The notes under the pieces are model-generated. The model made no database searches and was not told the origin of the DNA. It saw nothing but the letters and a program-made list of their open reading frames with translations. Positions 1 through 11,800 of a DNA stretch of 64,000 nucleotides are shown here, piece after piece (the first letter of the stretch is position 1; each line of letters begins with the position of its first letter). Origin of the DNA: Chiridota heheva (taxonomy: Eukaryota > Echinodermata > Holothuroidea > Apodida > Chiridotidae). The stretch is from the NCBI GenBank assembly GCA_020152595.1, contig JAIGNY010002020.1:540001-604000 (forward strand). The letters are read 5' to 3'. The position numbers and the translations under genes are program-made.

Positions 1-120
1 GGAAGGGGTAAGGTTGACCCTCTAAAGCTATACCGCTGTGCTGAAAATCCGCCTACAGTTGGAAAGTGCGCCTCAGATCCTGGCCTCCCCTGAGTAATAT
101 TTTGTCTGTAAATAGCATAC

Positions 121-330
121 TTTTAGCCTTCTGTTGAAAATGCTAGATCTCTTGTCTGGCAAATTGCCGTCGGGCACATCCCGACGCCACTCAGGCCTGG
201 CTTCGGGGCGGCAAGACTTGCACAGTAATTTGGAATCTTTCAGTGGGCAGTGGTCCGAGTTTGAGAATAATCGCTTCCAAATAAAACGTACAAACAAAGA
301 ATTTCGAAGTGGCGCCATCTCTCCCGTCAA
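121..330 (-). CDS. Possible first coding exon of an unidentified gene running off the left edge
   Basis: Reading the - strand there is an open frame starting at 330, with a second Met at 318. The second Met begins MAPLRNSLFVRF, which is basic and hydrophobic with no acidic residue for about 20 residues, as in mitochondrial presequences. A short Cys-containing part follows (CPLKDSKLLCKSC) and then a basic, proline-containing stretch. A possible splice donor (AAAA|GTATGC on the - strand) lies at 119-120, so the exon could end at 121. The segment is richer in CpG than the DNA to its right, as expected for a gene head. I do not recognise the protein. The opposite-strand frame over 134-403 is also open, so this could be chance. 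If real, the gene diverges from RSRC2, which starts downstream on the + strand. Confidence 0.3.
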
Positions 331-3300
331 AATTTTATTTTGCGATCAAAAGAAGCAGGGTTTGTTCTCCAAAATCGACTCAATAAGACCATATTTGAGC
401 TAATAAATCGGTAATGTTAACAAATTGTAATGTACCAAAGACTATAATATATATTATTGTTCTCATAGCGTTATATAGAGTAGTGATTATCAAGATATTT
501 AGAGAATCGAATGGTAAGACAGTATACCTGATTTGGAATTTCCAACCATTTCATTACAACGAACGATATATAGTGATCTAGGCTAGGCCCTATGCGTTTC
601 TAAATTAAGATTGCAACGTTAAATTTGGGACCAATTAGAAGTTGGGCCATGCAAAAGATAAACAAACTGGAGCACTGCATGCTTGTAAGCGAACTTTTTA
701 ATTAAGAAAAGACGAACGATGACTTGTGTTGACGTATGTAGCCTAACGTAAGGCCTATGTACTTGCTTAACGTTAGGCCAATGTACTGACCTAGTTATTC
801 GTCATATACCCCATTCCAGGCCTTTTACTTCCCAACTGATCTGTTTTTGCTTTTTTCTTATTGGTTGACGTTCACTGATTGTTGTTGTTTCTGATTTACG
901 GCCTAACAGAGTTATTCAAGTCCTATTCGAGTATTCGGTCATCCGGTCAATTTTTATGCAAGTTCTTCTGTTAGGCATACTAACTAGGCTAAAGCAATAA
1001 GGGTTTCTGATTTTGTTATAATTTATGCTGTTATTTTCTCTTAATCAAAAGAATCAAATATTTTAGAGACTTTGGCATATGTTGATCTTGATATTGATAA
1101 TGTACAACTTTAATCCATAGGCGGCAGGTAAATAAAGAATATTCGTGCCCAAAGTTGGCCGTTGTAACGTTAGTGTCAATGGAGAGTAGGGTTTGTTTTT
1201 ACCGACAACTTAATTGCGCACAGATTGTGATGTCAGACCGAATTCTCTAGTTCAGACATCTGGAAATGTTGTGGTGCACGGCTAGGTAAAAACGCTTTTT
1301 TGACGATCTCAAACTTCAGTCAAAGGGGAAAACAAACAGTCATTTATCATTGCAGTTAATAGGAGAAAAACATATTTTTTGCCATTTTTTAATAAATACT
1401 GGACAGAAATTATTTTTCTTCAAATATGATGTGTATTAGATAATAATTTCCAACATATATTAGTACCATTAATTTTCGCTGTCTGGCAAGGCTGAGGTGA
1501 CACAAGTATTCATAAAAATATCTCATTGACTAATGATAAAGTTTCCCCTCCAATCTCATTGACTGTAATGATAAAGTTTCCCCTCCAACTTGCAAAACTG
1601 TTCTGAGCTCGTACACGGTTATGTCAACTCCAACCACGAAAATGCAGCTACGTGATACATTTTATTCTAATTGAGTTACGATGCTCTGCTACGTTTTCTG
1701 GCATGAAACTCTTCTTTCAAATTACCTGTCTTTTGCATGTCCAGCTTTGCACTCAAACAATTCTCCAACTTCTTTTTAATGTTTTCTTTAGCTAAAAAGT
1801 GTGAAAATATATTCCTTTAACACCAAAGTCAGATTATTTTTTTCACACTTTCTCTGTCCCGTTCTTTGCACTCTACAGCATTAAGTTTGTACTTGAGATG
1901 TCAAAGTTCAAAAATGAGTCATGTGACTACCGCGGCTGTACAGCCTGATAATAATCGCAATGGCGTTTGCAATTTCTATGCGGGGTCCATTTTCCAGTGT
2001 GCATTCCATGCACGAAGACACGAATGTCTTTGGCATGAAACTTACTTCGTTCTTTGGCGTGCGGCGGCGAGAAAAGTAGAGGGCTGTTACTTGGCGTACC
2101 GGCGTGGCAATAAATTATCCACCTTGGCGTAAAAAAAAAACTATTGCGGGATTTGCGGCGTTGGCAAACAGGACACAATGAGTTATTTACCTAAAATACC
2201 AATAAATCAGCAGAATGTACTAGGCCTAAAAAAGTATTTTTAAAACAATAACACTTAAAGACACTCGAACTCCTAGATTACCTTAAACGAATCTTGCAAT
2301 GGTAGACATTATGATAGAGGTGATGTAGGGAGGGCGCAATGCTTGAATAATTTTTCTTTGCCATATATAGTTTTGTGTATTCCTGTATCATTGACTTTAT
2401 ATAAATTATAAATAGAATACTGTCAAGAACTTATGCATATTCATTAGTTGAACTGTATAAGCCAAAAATGTTATTTTAAAAGTAAAAACAAGTTTTGTCA
2501 CTGCGGAAAGTATTGTAGAAGCAAAATACTAAACAAGACTTAAGCTAAGTATGGTAATCCGCTACATGGTCTCTTGACTGTCTTGGCGTATGAAAGCAAA
2601 GGCCTTGTACCTTTGGCGTAGATTTTACATGGAATGCACCCTGGTCCATTTCAGATTTTCGTCAGATCATGGAAATACAAGTAGAAGAAAAATTTGAATT
2701 ATGCAAAGAAATGCAACTACTTATCGTTTACTTTCGTTAAAAAAGCTCCAAATAGAAAAGGGTTGAAAAATTATTTGCTGATTTTAAAGACGACACATAG
2801 ATACCGCACACATACATTTTTTTCACCCGTTATTATGATGAAGAAGCCCTGAGTACAAATGTGCAGGTGTGACACTCGACAAAAGTTTTAAAACATGGCG
2901 AACAACAAATTGGTGGAAAATACCCAACTAAAATTCTCCTCTTAAAGTTGTGAATTAATAACTTCCACCGCTAACTCATAGAAGAGGTGAAAACCCATCA
3001 CACTGTGCGGAAAAAAGCAAGCTTAAGTTAGATCTCACAAAAATATTGGCCTGAAATAACTCCACTTACAAATTTTTGTTCAAAAATAACAAAACACAGT
3101 TCACAATGCAGTCAACAGCTTTATTTATGGGATAAAGTTCTCCGATTCGATGTTTTGTCGCCATCTTTCTTAGTCACTGCACGTTTGTGATTAGTAGACA
3201 CAATCGCTAATACATACATGTAACCTCTTCTACAGTACAGTGGTCACAAAATTGCATGAAAATTAACACTGACGCCCTTAACTTTTGCCTAATGTAACCA

Positions 3301-4887
3301 TATACTGTAGATACAAAGCTGAACAAATTTTTTCAACTAACATTTTGGTAGATTTCCTGAATTTCTTGTGAAAAAGGGTAAAAATTGTCAATTTTCTGGA
3401 AGAAATTCAGTGCCTAATGCACAGGACGTTAGCGTTGCAACAAATGTTGCAAATGCGCGCATTTAACTTTAAAAAGAAGGGGCCAAAATGGGAGCAGATA
3501 CAACAAAAAATCACACTGCCTGTTCGTTACAAGACTCGACAATTGCGTTGTTGCACACTTTTATAATTTAATTTAATTACCTCAATGCCCTTGTTCTTTG
3601 TTAATATCAGTACATACAAATTGTACGCGCCAACATAGGTAACACACACGTCAGACGCATATCGGTGCGATCATTTGCTCGAGGTTACACAAGCGATGCA
3701 AGTCCTATCTTATTGGTGTCAAGATGCTTGCAGAAAATCTGTGGAAACTTTATTTTTGAACGAAAAATGTGTATCTTTTAGGATAGCAATTAAGTTATTA
3801 CGATATTTACAAGTGTAAAACTATTTAAAGTTTATGTGTGCTGATTTTCATGTAAAAATATGGAAGAATTCATGCCGAAAATCAAGTTGCCCAGAATTCC
3901 TGGGCAAATTTTGTTGAAAACACATGTGAATGAAGCCCATTGAATTTGCTTAAGCGTGTGAAATTTATATGTATGTAATCGTTCATACTCTAAATCAAAG
4001 ATTCAGAGCAAAATAGTTGGAGTATGATGATTTATACTAGTTTGTGATCAACTATTCAAACGTCCGCAAATAAGTTTTAGAATGTTTCAATAAAGTGCAG
4101 GTTGATTTTTCGTGGACAACATTTTTTTGGTTCATATAATTTTATTAAATATTTTTAGTATAAAAACTGCGAAAACAAATAAATAAAACACCAAGAAATG
4201 TTTAGATTATATAATTGTACTTTATAAGTATTTATCTTAAATTTTTTCCTCTAATAATCTAAAACATATTATCCTGCTAAAATGTTATAGCCCCGATAGC
4301 AGTGTTTTGAACTTTTGAGAGCTTGTCAGACGATTTTTACAGAATGAAAAGTAGCCCAGTAAATATTTTGATAAAAATAACTAAAATCACAGTAAAAACA
4401 GTTTTTGAAGAAGTGCATGGGCTTCAGACATCATGAGTAAGCATTGTGGGTGGAAAAAAAAAAAGAAGGTAAAATGGTTTCATTTTTACAAAATCTTAAA
4501 ACTGAGATTTTCCTGTTTTAACACAAGGCTTAAAACTACAGCAGGGTATAGGTTTTTGTAGTACCCTCGGATGGCCAGCCATCACTAACAACAGCCATAC
4601 TAACACGGCTGGCATCAGTTTGACAGTACTACGGGGAGTACTAAGTTAGGCCCTAATGTGGGTGTTAATTGGTAGGCTATTAAGCCTTGGAAGTAAGGCT
4701 TAGCCTAACAGTTGAGTTATAACGTTAACATTAGATTCCTATGTACTGTAGCATGGTAGGCCCAAATTTTATTGAGCTTAAGGCCCAAACTTGTATTTTT
4801 CCCAAAATGAAAACAAAATATTGACTAACGACGTTAACGTTAGGCCTAGCTGCCTAGCCTAAGAGTTAGGCTCTAGTCAATGTTCCG
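331..4887. other. Intergenic or 5' region; no convincing exon
   Basis: This stretch is AT-rich with no recognisable coding exon. Short palindromic TAGGCCTA and AACGTTAGGCC motifs recur at about 580-790 and 4640-4870. A 33-bp near-exact tandem duplication (motif GATAAAGTTTCCCCTCCAA) lies at about 1528-1590. A segment at 2030-2130 repeats GGCGTG/TTGGCGTA words. A 5' untranslated exon of RSRC2 may lie here, because the first coding exon is preceded by a splice acceptor, but I cannot place it. Confidence 0.5.
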
Positions 4888-5806
4888 ACTGGGGAACATG
4901 TGTTTCCGCCATATAAAAACAGTTGTTTCTGCCATAAAAACCGTGAATTTCTGCCATGGCGGAAACGCACAGTTTTTATGGAGGAAACAAGTATTTCTTT
5001 ATATCAAATTTTGTGTATTCTTGTAAAGACAAGGAAAAGTTTACATAGTGCAAGAAAGTATTAACCAAAATATACTGACTTTAAACTGACTTTATACTGA
5101 CTTTTATAAATAGATCATAAACATGTAAATATATCATGATACAAGAAAAATCTTTTCATGCTTGTAGCAATATATTGGCTTACCATTTAAAAAAAAGTGG
5201 TGGACATGAAATATTCAAAGAGTTTTTCTTATAGGCTTATTTGTAATCAAGTGAAATAATGGAACATAAACGGTTGCCTGTGAAAGAAAAGGCATACATT
5301 TATAACCAAATATAACAGAAAATAAATGTTTGATAGTGTTGATAGGACCTAGCATATTCAAGCATCCAGAAAACTTTACTCCGGTAATGTTTCCATTCAA
5401 CCTATTGTGTGTATATTGGTAAACCAGAAATTGTCCTCAAAACATAAACCATTTTCCTGTTACTCTTCATTATTTGCCGTGGAAAGCGTAGACATAATTA
5501 AATGATTAAGGTACAGTCTGTCAGGACAGTAGTTGAAAGGAAAGCTATAATCTCTCAAAACACCGCTGAGAGATTACCCACATTCTATGAAGGTGTTTTG
5601 TGACCAATTTGGAATGAAAAAACTAATAATCAGGATAATAAAAAGTTTTCAAATGATACTGTGTAAAAAAAATTAAGTTTAAGAGAAAAAAAATTCCGCC
5701 ATAAAGACCGCGCGTTTTCACCATGGCGGAAAGGCACGGTTTTTATGGCGGAAAAAAGTGGTGGAAATGCAGCATGGCGGAAATGCACTACATTTGTTCC
5801 AACTTA
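4888..5806. mobile_element. Candidate non-autonomous DNA element with GCCATGGCGGAAA inverted repeats at both ends
   Basis: Both ends carry clustered inverted copies of a TTTCCGCCATAAAAACCG motif around a CCATGGCGGAAA centre, at about 4910-4990 and 5695-5790. The left end reads GGGGAACATGTG then TTTCCGCCAT. The reverse complement of the right end reads TTGGAACAAATGTAG then TTTCCGCCAT. The interior is AT-rich and holds no coding capacity. I see no certain target-site duplication. It could instead be two separate palindromic insertions. The superfamily is not assigned. Confidence 0.4.
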
Positions 5807-6352
5807 ATCTCCAATCCTTTAATCGATTCGGGTTATGTGTTGTCACTTTGTTGAATTTTGGTAAAAATCACACTAAGCGTAACATCAGCAAGTTTGAAGT
5901 AGTACAACGCAGAAGCGCTCGCTATGTTACTGGTAACTATGATTACACCAGTAGTGTCACTGCCATACTAAGTGACCTTCAGTGGCCGACATTTCAAATC
6001 AGACGCTTTCATAGCCCTCTTGCCATGATGTAACGGATATGCTACAATTTCGTGAATATCACTTGGCACACTTTATCTTACCAAATTTTCATCTTGCACC
6101 AGAGGACATAGCTCCCGCCTCTTCGTCCCATCCTGTACTAACCAGGTGTTTGCTTCATCCTTCTTCCCCCGCACCTGCAGAGACTAACCTCTCTTTTATC
6201 CCAGCTGATGCACCTCCCTTGACGCCTTCATAGTGTTGAGGGGCTTCATCGACATCGTTGAGACTCTTTTTTATCTTGTTTTTTCTCGCACTGTTTGTGT
6301 AAATTTACTTTTGTCTGTATCTTGGCTCCACACGCCTACACACTTTATTAGA
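5807..6352 (+). mobile_element. 3' end of a CR1-like LINE (RT C-terminus, broken)
   Basis: The frame at 5860-6033 encodes a segment of the type KFEVVQRRSARYVTGNYD followed by SSVTAIL and a leucine/tryptophan block. This is the conserved region C-terminal to the reverse transcriptase in CR1-like non-LTR retrotransposons. A second frame continues it at 6039-6233, so there is a frameshift or stop near 6030. The sequence ends in an AGAAG-type simple repeat at about 6349-6366, as LINE 3' tails do. It is 5'-truncated and dead, and abuts the inverted-repeat element on its left. Confidence 0.65.
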
Positions 6353-6366
6353 AGAAGAAGAAGAAA

Positions 6367-7350
6367 TAGCTTGATATAACATGATATTAGTAATAAAAAA
6401 TGACTGGAATATCATTTTTAAGGCTTTAAAAAGTGTCTCAAATTTTCCCTGATTTTGCACCCAAGGAGGTAACTTTTTGAATATTTGTTTTAGGGAATGG
6501 AAACAAAATTAGAGAAATACAATAAAATTAGTGCTGTCATGAAATGTTGATGTCTCTTTTTCCTACGACAAGAAATATGCCTCTCAACACATATCGCGAT
6601 ACCAAATACTAATACTCAGCTAAGAAATTTTTGCGCAACTAGGCAAGGCTACTTCGTATATTACAATTCTAACATTATGGTATTAAATCTAAATGTCAAA
6701 CTTAGGCCATTAAAAACGTGCAAAAATATTGTGAAACATAAGGAAAGTAATTAAGAATCGTGCTTCTTTACCCCACACTCGCACGCTCTGATGTAAGTTG
6801 GCAAAAAGAACAATGAATTGGCCAGAACATGCCTCTCGGGCTCTTACTTCTATGCTTCATGAATTACCAAATATGTACCTGATGCATGATGAACGTAATA
6901 GTCACGCTATAATGTCTTCTGCTAGATCTGCAAATCAGTTTTTCTTCGGTCTATCATAAAATAAGTAATGTTTATAGTGATATTAGCAATTTGTGTCGTG
7001 AGTCAGTTTTCTTGAAAAGTATCACGATATACCAATATATTGCGATATTTTTCTCCATGATAATTGATACATAATAGAGCCATGCCGTGACAACACTAAT
7101 TAACATTACAGTTTCGCCAGCACTACCAGCTTAAAAACTAAAAAGCAAGGTTTTCAAATTTTCTGGCTTAGATCTTTGGCGTCGAGAAAACAAATCTTTG
7201 TAGTGTGGACTAATAGCATAAGAAACATGCAGTCCTGCTAATGTGTGTGTGTATGTATGTGTGTATGTATATATGTGTGCTTGTATATGTGTCTGTGACA
7301 GCGAGCTCAAGTCAATACACCAGATTCATGTCATATGTGGTACTCGGATA
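6367..7350. other. Intergenic, nothing recognised
   Basis: AT-rich sequence with a short GTGTATGT-type microsatellite at about 7236-7290. I see no coding exon and no paired element ends. Confidence 0.5.
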
Positions 7351-7930
7351 GCCCATGGTTAGTAGATGTGCCCTATTGTTTTTGGTGGTGATGTCATGCT
7401 ATTAATGAATAGGCGGAGCTTAATGTAAATATTTTGAAATGTAAATATTTTTACAACTATATCTCTGGTTAATTTCATATTTGGTTTAATTATGTTGTTA
7501 GCTAGTGTGTATGTGTTCATTGTATAAAACACATTGAATTTCAATAATATGAATAGTGGGTGGGGCTTAACATGATTTTGTTGAAAAGAGCTTGTAAGCA
7601 CAGTATCTCAGAAAGGACAAACTGGATTTACGTCATGGTACACTTGTTGTGCACAGATAATTCATGGTCTGTAGATGTTTGCCCTATTGTTTTTGGTGGT
7701 GATGTCATACATATTAATGAGTAGGTGGGACTTGTAAAAATCTTAAAATGTTCATATTTAAATAATCACATGTCTGTTTTGTTTCATATTCTGTAGAATT
7801 ATGATGTTAGCTAGCTTGTACATGTTCATTTTATAAAAGCATTGAATTTCATTAATATGCATAGTGGGCAGGGCTTAATATGATTTTGCTGAAAAGAGCT
7901 TCTAAACGTGATATCTCAAGAATGATCCAT
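7351..7930. repeat. Two diverged ~300-bp direct copies
   Basis: The segment from about 7351 to 7620 is repeated from about 7660 to 7930. Shared landmarks in order are GCCCTATTGTTTTTGGTGGT, ATTAATGARTAGGYGG, ATGTTAGCTAG, CATTGAATTTCA and GCTGAAAAGAGCTT-like words. The offset is about 305 bases. The copies differ by many substitutions, so the duplication is old. The single open frame over 7359-7601 is not conserved in the second copy and is not a gene. Confidence 0.75.
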
Positions 7931-8416
7931 GACATGTCAAATATTTCATGATGTGCAATGACATGGTTTATACAAAATTAATCAGCGTGAAGAAAAAATT
8001 ATCGAACCCTTAAAGCCCTTTGGTTCTAGTTAATGTTTATGCCGCTATTTTAACTTCGTGAAAATTATGACATTATCTAGATTTTAATGTGGTCATAGCT
8101 ATTCTTGCGATTAAGCAATATAGTTTGCTTGTTCACATGGATAAGCATGAATAGCTTTCCAGCTTGCTTCACAGAATGTAACTTAAATTGTATGACCTTT
8201 TAGGTGATTTCCAGTTTACAGAGATAATTTCAGACGGTGAATACAAATTGCTTTTAAAGACATAATCTAGTGTAGGTTTCGCATTCAGGGAGGAGGGGTT
8301 AACCGTTTTTCAGGTTACTACAATTAACTTTGCAGGGCTTAACTAAAATCTCATATTCAAAGCTATTTCTTAACTTCTGGCTGTACATTGTTCATTTTGT
8401 TATTTTTTTTATATAG

Positions 8417-8837
8417 ATGATCGAGACAATGTCGTCACCCCCCAAAATTGATATGGAACCCCCCCAGGAGGTAGACAATGGAGAGTACAGACTGGAAAAT
8501 GGAGATGTAGATAGAGAACCTCCTACCCTTTCACCACAAAGTGGCAAAGTACCAGAACTTGAATTGGAATCGAAAGAAGACAATGAGAAACCTGAAATAC
8601 AACAAGTGCAGTCTCCAAAGATATTGAAAAAGGTCAGAAAGCACAGATCACGATCGGACTCTCGAAATTCTCGCTCAACATCAAAATCACCAGAACCTTT
8701 AAAATCACCAAAGCGTTTAAAATCTAGGCGATCAAGATCACGTCATAGATCCAGGTCTAGATCTAAAGGACGAAAGAAACGATCTGTCAGTCATTCAAGG
8801 TCACGTTCGAGGTCCAGATCAAAGGAAAGAAACAGAG
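8417..8837 (+). CDS. RSRC2: RSRC2 coding exon 1 (acidic N-terminus and first RS block)
   Basis: It is preceded by a T-rich tract and ATATAG acceptor at 8411-8416, and followed by the donor GAG|GTATGA at 8838. It encodes residues 1-140 plus one base. The first ~75 residues are acidic and proline-containing (MIETMSSPPKIDMEPP). The rest is a basic RS region with many RSRSRS runs. The open frame continues into the intron to 8983, but that extension loses RS composition and is intronic. Confidence 0.85.
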
Positions 8838-11800
8838 GTATGAGTAGAAAAATTGCATTTTTTAGTTTCATCAATGCAGGTTCGCTATCATCCCTTTGCT
8901 TAGGGTCACTGTACTTACACCCGCTTATGAGCCATGATATCAATCTAACCAGTAAAGATTTAGAAAAATTGTTGATTTTATGATTTTTTAATGTAAAGAT
9001 GTTTTGATGCCTTTCACATGCTAAGTATTTCCTGTGTTTGTTTCTTTTTGTGAAGTTGCTAGTGGAAGTTATTATCCATCTGCTAACAAAGTTACTTTTC
9101 ATTTTTCTGTCTGTCCACTACAAAACACTTGCTTATTTAAAGAGGATTAAACCTTACTCTACCATGCGGTGATGCCCCGTCTTTGGCCCCGCCTCCCAAG
9201 CGCATTTAAAAAAAAGTATTGGTAGAGTAAGGGTTAATCAACCTGCGACAAATGCGCCAACCCGAAAATATAGGCAGCATGGTCCCGGTGGGCGGAGAGC
9301 GGAAGGGCCCAACTCTGCTGCCTGGAAGACAGAGGGAGGACCCTTCAATAATCATGCCTTGATTAACCCTTACTCTACCACGCGGCGATATTATCGCGTT
9401 TTGGGTGCCCCGTCTTTGGCCCCGCCTCCCGTGCGCGTTTTTAAAAAGTGCTGGTAAAGTAAGGGTTAAAGAGAATTGTTTGTAAATAAGTTCTATATGC
9501 TTGTGGAAGAAAATTGTAACTTTGTTAAAGTTTGATAGGTCTTGTGTTCATTTGTTTGTCTTGCAGATCGTAGGAGGAAAAAGTCTAAGAGAAGTCGAAG
9601 TAGATCACCAAAGGTAAGTGCAACTTTGGCACACTTTTGTGCCAAGGTAGGGCAAAATCCTGTGTGTAATACTGAATATTCATCAGTTGTGTTGTCACCA
9701 TGAAATTTGTTTGATATTTAATTGTTTTTCTGTGACAACTTGAAGATTGAATATAATTCCTTTTCAGGATAAAACATAACTTATCTTTTAAAGTGTATTT
9801 TGCTTTATTTACAAATTTATTTTGGAGACGTTGATTCTTGCTAAGTCAGTGTAAGTAACGATGGTACATATGAAGTGTCTATAGTCATGTAAAATGTGGT
9901 TGACTGCCTGCTGTAAAGGAGTTCGTTAAGTTAATGGGAAATATCGACTTAAAATTATGTACTAATAGTGAAAGTTATTTCAACTGGACAATTATGTGGG
10001 GAAATTGTCATTGTTCGTAATAAGAGAATCAAATAGGACATTCAAGTAGTGAAGGAAGTTCCAAATTAGTTCTGTTCCACTATGATTGCTGTTTTATTCA
10101 GAAGTGGCTGATATAAGAAATATTCAGTGACATTGTATGCTCACCCAGAGTTTGCAGAGGTCTGTCATCTTTTAAATGATTTATTAAGCGTATTTACAGA
10201 AAAAGATGGCAAATTGAAGATCTTCTAAAACAAATTGTCTCAAAAATTCATTCAAAGTTCAAATGATTTAGTTTATGATTTGACACAATGCATTGTTTGC
10301 AACCAGAAACATGTAATGTCACTTCTGCTGTGGCTCCAGCAGGCACCAGCAATTTCTTGAATGAAGAAGCTGCATGTATCAATTAGCAAAATTTTGCAAC
10401 AGATTAATATGTGATTACTTCCTTCTCTCATTTAATGTTCTTTAGCATTTATGTCATAAAACATTGTTGATTAAATTGTTACAATTGTATTTTGAACAAG
10501 ATATAAATCGTGAAGAAGAGGATTGAGAGTACCAAAATGTATTGTGGTTATGATATCATGGAAAGCATGTGCAGCTGAGTTTCAAGTCCATGGGGTGTGT
10601 GGTCTTTATTGTTGTTGATTTTTGATGATAGTGATTTGAATGCTAATTAATGGAAGATTTGTTTTGTGTGAAAAGAAGACTTGCGTTCTTATTTCATTGA
10701 GATGGAAAACAAGTCTCATTTTGAAAGTGAAATTCTCTTGATAGTAACAATTTTTTGCACATGATGAGTTTTTGTTGGTACCTTTTTTAAATACAAAATT
10801 TAAAAGGTAAAGTATCTATTAAAATATTCACAGTTATTGTTGATGCAAAGATTATTCCATAAAAGTATTTTTTTAAGGGTTGATGTAGGTGGAAATGTGA
10901 ATAGTTTTAACCCTTAAAGCCCGGGGTTCTAAAGTGACAAAAATAAATTCAGATTTTTTTCTTCCAAAATAAATTTTCATAACTTTCCTTTTGTTTTTTG
11001 TCACTACTAGTTTGGTTTATATGATTGCTAAGACAATAAACTTTTCAATAAAAAAGTCAAAATAAAGAAAATATCAACAAAATATGCAAATTTTCAAAAT
11101 TTCAGCAATTTTTTTGAGCTTATGTAATTTTTCTTGTGAATTATAAAAATGGAGGATTTTTTTCACAAATTTAGATTGTGAAGTTTCTTTTCCAATGATA
11201 CCAGTCATAATTTTTTTTTCCTCAAAGCAAAATATGCAAAACAATAAAAACAAAAAAAAACAGTAATCAACGCTGTAAAATGAAGCTGCACACATTGCTG
11301 GTACTCGAACCCGGGGTGTGCACATTGCCAGTTCGCACACTATCCACGACACCAGACTGCCTATGTTTTAGTATATGGGTTTGTTTTTAAGCTTAAATAA
11401 TGGCATGAAGAAAGAGGGGGTAGTTGCTCTTTTTGTTTTCAATTGAATGTATGTGATGTAAGCTTTGTGACAATATTTTTGGCATGCGGTGGTAGGTGTA
11501 CTACAATTTTGTTTTAAATTTTGTCTCAAAAAGGCTAAAAATCATCCAATTTTTGCACATCTTTTGCCAAAAAAAGATATTTGTAATAAGGGCAGACAAA
11601 ATTTGACTGGAATTGGATACTTTGATGTCTTGGACAGTTGTTCACTGTGTTTCAAGGAAAAGCTAGGTCTGGAAGTATGGCAAGTAATCTTGAAACAAAA
11701 CATCGTTTTTTTCATGAAATTTTGTGCATTTTTGAAATTTTCTTTGTTTCCAATCCATTTTTTCTCAAAAATCTTCAAGATAACTTCCCATCAAAAAGTT

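Larger units (their letters stand above)
8838..9566. other. RSRC2 intron holding two short TTAA fold-back elements
   Basis: The intron runs from GTATGA to TTGCAG. It contains paired TTAA-bounded inverted-repeat sequences at 9147-9237 and 9363-9469, listed separately. The rest is AT-rich and unremarkable. Confidence 0.85.

Noticed and set aside
8838-8983. Extension of RSRC2 exon 1 to the stop at 8981-8983
   Set aside because: The RS composition stops at the GTATGA donor and the next exon joins in the correct phase.
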